This document shows positions 61,236 to 64,000 of a DNA stretch of 64,000 nucleotides, one piece after another. The translations under genes were made by a program, and so were the position numbers. Origin of the DNA: Candidatus Melainabacteria bacterium. GTDB taxonomy: Bacteria > Cyanobacteriota > Vampirovibrionia > Obscuribacterales > Obscuribacteraceae. Position 1 is the first letter of the stretch; every line of letters starts with the position of its first letter. The DNA lies in NCBI GenBank assembly GCA_016212515.1, contig JACRFZ010000095.1:58957-122956 (forward strand). The letters run 5' to 3'. The notes below the pieces were generated by a model that did not search any database, was not told the DNA's origin, and worked only from the letters and a program-made list of their open reading frames with translations.

Positions 61236-63131
61236 CTATCTGGTCAGCCAGACTGTATTGTCTTCAGCCAGTGCGCTCAGTACTTCTACCGGAGTGTTGG
61301 GATTGGCGGCAGTTGCCCGCCTTACTTCGGGGCTTTCGTCTCTGGCCAGGAGCTTTAAAACCTCCGGGGCGCACTTGGCGTTGGCTGCTACTCTTGCCCG
61401 CACCAGGGCTTCTTTGTCTCTGGCCAGGAGGCTCAGTAGATTGCCGGCTGCAGCCTGGGTGTTGGAGGCGCAGGCGGCCCGCACGTACTGGCTCTGGTCC
61501 TGGGCTAGCTTGTCCAGAGTGGCGGCTTGTACGGCCGGGTGGTTGGCTACCTGGGTGCGCAAAGAGGGATCGGGGTCGCCTGCCAGAGTGGAGAGCACTT
61601 GCTTGTCGGTCTGGGCTCTTGTGGCCAGCACGAATTTTACTTCTTCCGCTGCCGTCAGTTTGCTTAATGCGTCTGGCGGTAAGTCTTTGCGGCTGAGTAA
61701 GGCGTTGCGCACCGAGGTGTAATCACTCTCCGCCAGTTTTAGCAAGGTTTTGGCATCGATGGCCGGATTTTTGGCGAGGGCCGTCTGCACTGTAATTGAA
61801 TCGGTGAGAGAGAGACTGGTGAGGGTTTCCTTGGGCACTTTGGGGTTGACGGCCAGGGCTTCTCGCACCAGTGCGTCTTCGTCTTTAGCTAGCTTCAAAA
61901 AGGTCTCGGTGCCCAGATCAGCCTGGCTGTTACGGGCAAGGGCTGCTCTCACGCGGGCATCGGCGTCGCCGCTGAGGTCGCTTACAGCCCTGGCCGAAAG
62001 GGCAAGAGCCGGATTGGCAGCCAGGTTTAAGCGCACCAGCGGGCTCTTGTTGGCGGCCAGTGTGTTAATATCGGTGGCGGTCAGTTTGCCGGAGATGGCT
62101 GCGGCCTGGCAAACAGCGATGGTTTTATCCTGGGCAAGAGTCGTTAGCGAAGCGGCCGAGAGCGAGGGGTTGAGAGCCAGGGCCGCTCTCACTGCCGCTA
62201 CCGGGTCGGAGGCCAGTTTGTCGAGCACGGTCTGGGGCGTTTTACTGTTGGAGGCAACAATGAGGCGGATGGCGGCTTCCCGGTCGGAGGCCAGTTTTTC
62301 CAGGTCCTGAGGGCTGGTGCTGAGATTCTGGGCCACAGCCGCTCTCACATCCAGCTTCTCGTCCAGGGCCAGCTTGCTGAGGGCGGACTGGGGGGTGGCG
62401 CTATTGAGGGCCGCCGATTCTCGCACGGTGGCGTGGCTGTCTTTTGCCAGTTCATCCAGTATGTTGGGCGGGCAGAGCGGGTTTACGGCCAGCATGGCCT
62501 TGACGCCCAGGTCGCCGTCGTTGGCTAGCTGCACGAAAGCTTGCGGCGAAAGGCGCGGACTCTTGGCTAGAAAAGTGCGTACCAATCTGTCGCCAATCTT
62601 GCACAGGTGCAGCACTACGGCATCGGGGGTGTTGGGGTTTCTAGCCAGGGAGAGTAATAGGTATTCGGTGTACTGAGGCCCCTGGGAGAGTTTGGTGAGA
62701 ATGGGGGCGGGAGTATTGCCGTTTGCCGCCAGGGTTTCCTTCAGGCGAGGCTGACCGTTTTCCGTCAGCTTCTGCAAGATGGCCGCCGCCGGCAGGCGGG
62801 GATTGCGCAAGAGCGCTTCCAGCACCATCTGATCTTGATCCTGGGCCAGAAGGTCTTTTATCTCTTCAGAGATGGCGGGATTGCCGGCCAGGGCCCGACG
62901 CACAAAACCGTCCCGGGATTTCGCCAGCTCGGCCAGGGTCTCTTTGGGTGTTTGTGGATTAGCTGCCACGGCTACCTTTATCGCTTCCATGGGAAAGCTG
63001 TCTAGTTCCAGGCGCGGCTTGGGGCTTGCGGGTAGAGCTTGCTCGCTTGCCTCCTGGGCTAGAACCGGAAGTTGGGCGAAGACCACTGAGGAGATAAAGA
63101 CCGGGGCGATTAGGAGTTTGGCTATCCGCAT
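61236..63131 (-). CDS. Exported solenoid protein with leucine-rich repeat variant (LRV) repeats
   Basis: A 631-residue protein. A signal peptide ([21 protein letters not shown], 6-26) leads to about 24 repeats of 24 residues with the pattern LxxLAxDxxxxVRxAxAxNPxTPxx, for example [20 protein letters not shown]. This is the LRV type, predicted to form an alpha/3-10 superhelix that binds proteins. No cysteine cluster of the classical LRV iron-sulfur start is evident. Same strand and 43 bp upstream of the thiolase. Confidence 0.87.
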   Translation of the reverse strand: MRIAKLLIAPVFISSVVFAQLPVLAQEASEQALPASPKPRLELDSFPMEAIKVAVAANPQTPKETLAELAKSRDGFVRRALAGNPAISEEIKDLLAQDQDQMVLEALLRNPRLPAAAILQKLTENGQPRLKETLAANGNTPAPILTKLSQGPQYTEYLLLSLARNPNTPDAVVLHLCKIGDRLVRTFLAKSPRLSPQAFVQLANDGDLGVKAMLAVNPLCPPNILDELAKDSHATVRESAALNSATPQSALSKLALDEKLDVRAAVAQNLSTSPQDLEKLASDREAAIRLIVASNSKTPQTVLDKLASDPVAAVRAALALNPSLSAASLTTLAQDKTIAVCQAAAISGKLTATDINTLAANKSPLVRLNLAANPALALSARAVSDLSGDADARVRAALARNSQADLGTETFLKLAKDEDALVREALAVNPKVPKETLTSLSLTDSITVQTALAKNPAIDAKTLLKLAESDYTSVRNALLSRKDLPPDALSKLTAAEEVKFVLATRAQTDKQVLSTLAGDPDPSLRTQVANHPAVQAATLDKLAQDQSQYVRAACASNTQAAAGNLLSLLARDKEALVRARVAANAKCAPEVLKLLARDESPEVRRATAANPNTPVEVLSALAEDNTVWLTR

Positions 63132-63184
63132 ATTTTCTTTTGTGGCTTTCCTTTATTTGTAAGAACTAGCAACTTCTAAAATTG

Positions 63185-64000
63185 TCAGGCGTTATGCACT
63201 TCTTTGATGATGGAAAGGAGTACGGTGCGATCCAATTCCTGGGTGGCGTATTCGATATATTTGACCTGCCAGTCTTCCAGGTCTTGCAGCACCACAGATA
63301 GTGAGGTACCGGCCGTGCGGGCGGCAGCCATATCTACGCCGACATCGCCCTGTCTGGAGAGAATGAAGACCCTGGCTCGCCCCGAGTAGCCGAGGGTATC
63401 ACGCAGACTCAGTCTCAGGAAGGCTTCCGAGCGTTCCACTCCGATGGTCTCGGTGATCCGTTTGACCAATTGTTGGAACTTGCTCAAAGGACCGTTCAAA
63501 TCAACCTGGGGCACATTGACCAAGTTATAAGAGAGTAGCCTGTCAATGGCGGCGGCCGCATCAGCGGTGGTGACATTCTGAAGATTTCGCACCACCATGG
63601 AAAGGGAGTGCAAGCCATCGAGGGCATTCCAGAGCTTGCGCATCATGGCTCTCTCGTGGGCGGACAGGACAAATTTTTCTTTGGGATCGGTAAGACCTTC
63701 GTTATCGAGGTGTCCTTCCTTATCAGGCACTTTCTCCAGGACGCTGTCGGCTCCCTTCGGTAATTTCTTCCAGGTCACCTCGGTGTTGTCGGCAGCCAGA
63801 GCGGCATCCAAAAGAAGTTTGTCGAGGGCCTTCGATACCTTACAGTTGTCCTTGGCCAGATCGGCCGGCGGCGTGCGTTGAATGAAGACGAAAATGCCCT
63901 GTTTCCATACCGAGGCAAATTCGATGACGGCAGGATTGCCCAGCAGTTTGCCCAGTTTGGCGTGGCTTATCTTGCCGTTTTCAAAGAGGGCGCGGAACTG
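63185..64000 (-). CDS. DUF4388-like (PATAN-type) protein, N-terminus cut by window edge
   Basis: The frame is open on the minus strand from the window edge to the stop at 63185, 271 codons. FENGKISHAKLGKLLGNPAVIEF, a tryptophan-bearing VWKQGIFVF and LDKLLLDAAL are typical of DUF4388/PATAN domains found in signalling proteins. A helical region and a C-terminal alpha/beta part (VFILSRQGDVGVDMAAARTAGT) follow, reminiscent of roadblock/LC7-like folds. No start is visible. Function unknown but probably regulatory. Confidence 0.7.
   Translation of the reverse strand, partial: QFRALFENGKISHAKLGKLLGNPAVIEFASVWKQGIFVFIQRTPPADLAKDNCKVSKALDKLLLDAALAADNTEVTWKKLPKGADSVLEKVPDKEGHLDNEGLTDPKEKFVLSAHERAMMRKLWNALDGLHSLSMVVRNLQNVTTADAAAAIDRLLSYNLVNVPQVDLNGPLSKFQQLVKRITETIGVERSEAFLRLSLRDTLGYSGRARVFILSRQGDVGVDMAAARTAGTSLSVVLQDLEDWQVKYIEYATQELDRTVLLSIIKEVHNA

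Overview
The window is bacterial chromosome, densely coded (about 40 protein genes), with many secreted or membrane-anchored TPR and other repeat proteins. The best clue to the host is the RNA polymerase operon at 38.6-47.8 kb. The beta' subunit is split into rpoC1 and rpoC2 at the break used by Cyanobacteria and plastids, and rpoC2 carries an insertion of roughly 600 residues (SI3) between the trigger-loop motif and the conserved C-terminal part. With no photosynthesis genes in view, and with abundant TPR proteins, a serpin, Ser/Thr kinase and CstA, I infer a non-photosynthetic relative of Cyanobacteria (Melainabacteria/Vampirovibrionia, possibly an Obscuribacter-like organism). No database search was possible, so this placement is an inference.

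Layout. 0-8 kb: truncated prfC (RF3), a secreted serpin, three collinear genes for exported proteins (TPR, Gly-rich, VSP-repeat), and an overlapping pair of K+ channel and TPR-metalloprotease. 8-14 kb: zinc-ribbon peptide, membrane Ser/Thr kinase with a C-terminal leucine-rich-like region, and DUF-type hypotheticals. 14-18 kb: exported protein and a three-gene ABC exporter (ATPase plus two ABC-2 permeases). 18-18.4 kb: a promoter-to-terminator unit of about 200 nt on the minus strand. 18.5-25.5 kb: large TPR protein, two paralogous exported proteins, CstA and a CNT nucleoside transporter. 25.6-36.5 kb: EF-hand protein, degenerate GGDEF protein, exported proteins, a coiled-coil protein with a papain-like C-terminus, Rieske oxygenase, PEGA-like protein and a class A penicillin-binding protein. 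36.7-38.1 kb: Xer recombinase and tRNA-Sec. 38.6-47.8 kb: rpoB-rpoC1-rpoC2. 47.9-53.5 kb: membrane hydrolase, TPR/NHL protein, PlsC acyltransferase, a selenoprotein and TPR/membrane proteins with in-frame amber codons. 53.6-55.6 kb: a small AT-richer patch of exported proteins. 55.7-64 kb: a minus-strand run of a DUF4388-like gene, an LRV solenoid, thiolase, a catalytically dead YhaO/SbcD-like protein and a YhaN/SbcC-like ATPase.

Main discoveries. (1) A thioredoxin-like gene (50538-51623) is interrupted by one in-frame UGA, with a hairpin placed like a bacterial SECIS, and the same window carries the cognate tRNA-Sec (38001-38096). Together they indicate an exported selenoprotein with Sec in the CxxG-type redox motif. 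(2) The YhaO-like partner of the SbcC/YhaN-type ATPase has lost most metal-binding residues of the Mre11/SbcD family. (3) Short tandem repeats (9, 15, 22, 36 and 42 bp units) cluster between 4 and 22 kb, and several overlap or adjoin stop codons. (4) A compact minus-strand transcript near 18.2 kb may encode a 34-residue peptide or an sRNA. (5) In-frame UAG codons interrupt two adjacent genes at 52.6 and 53.1 kb.
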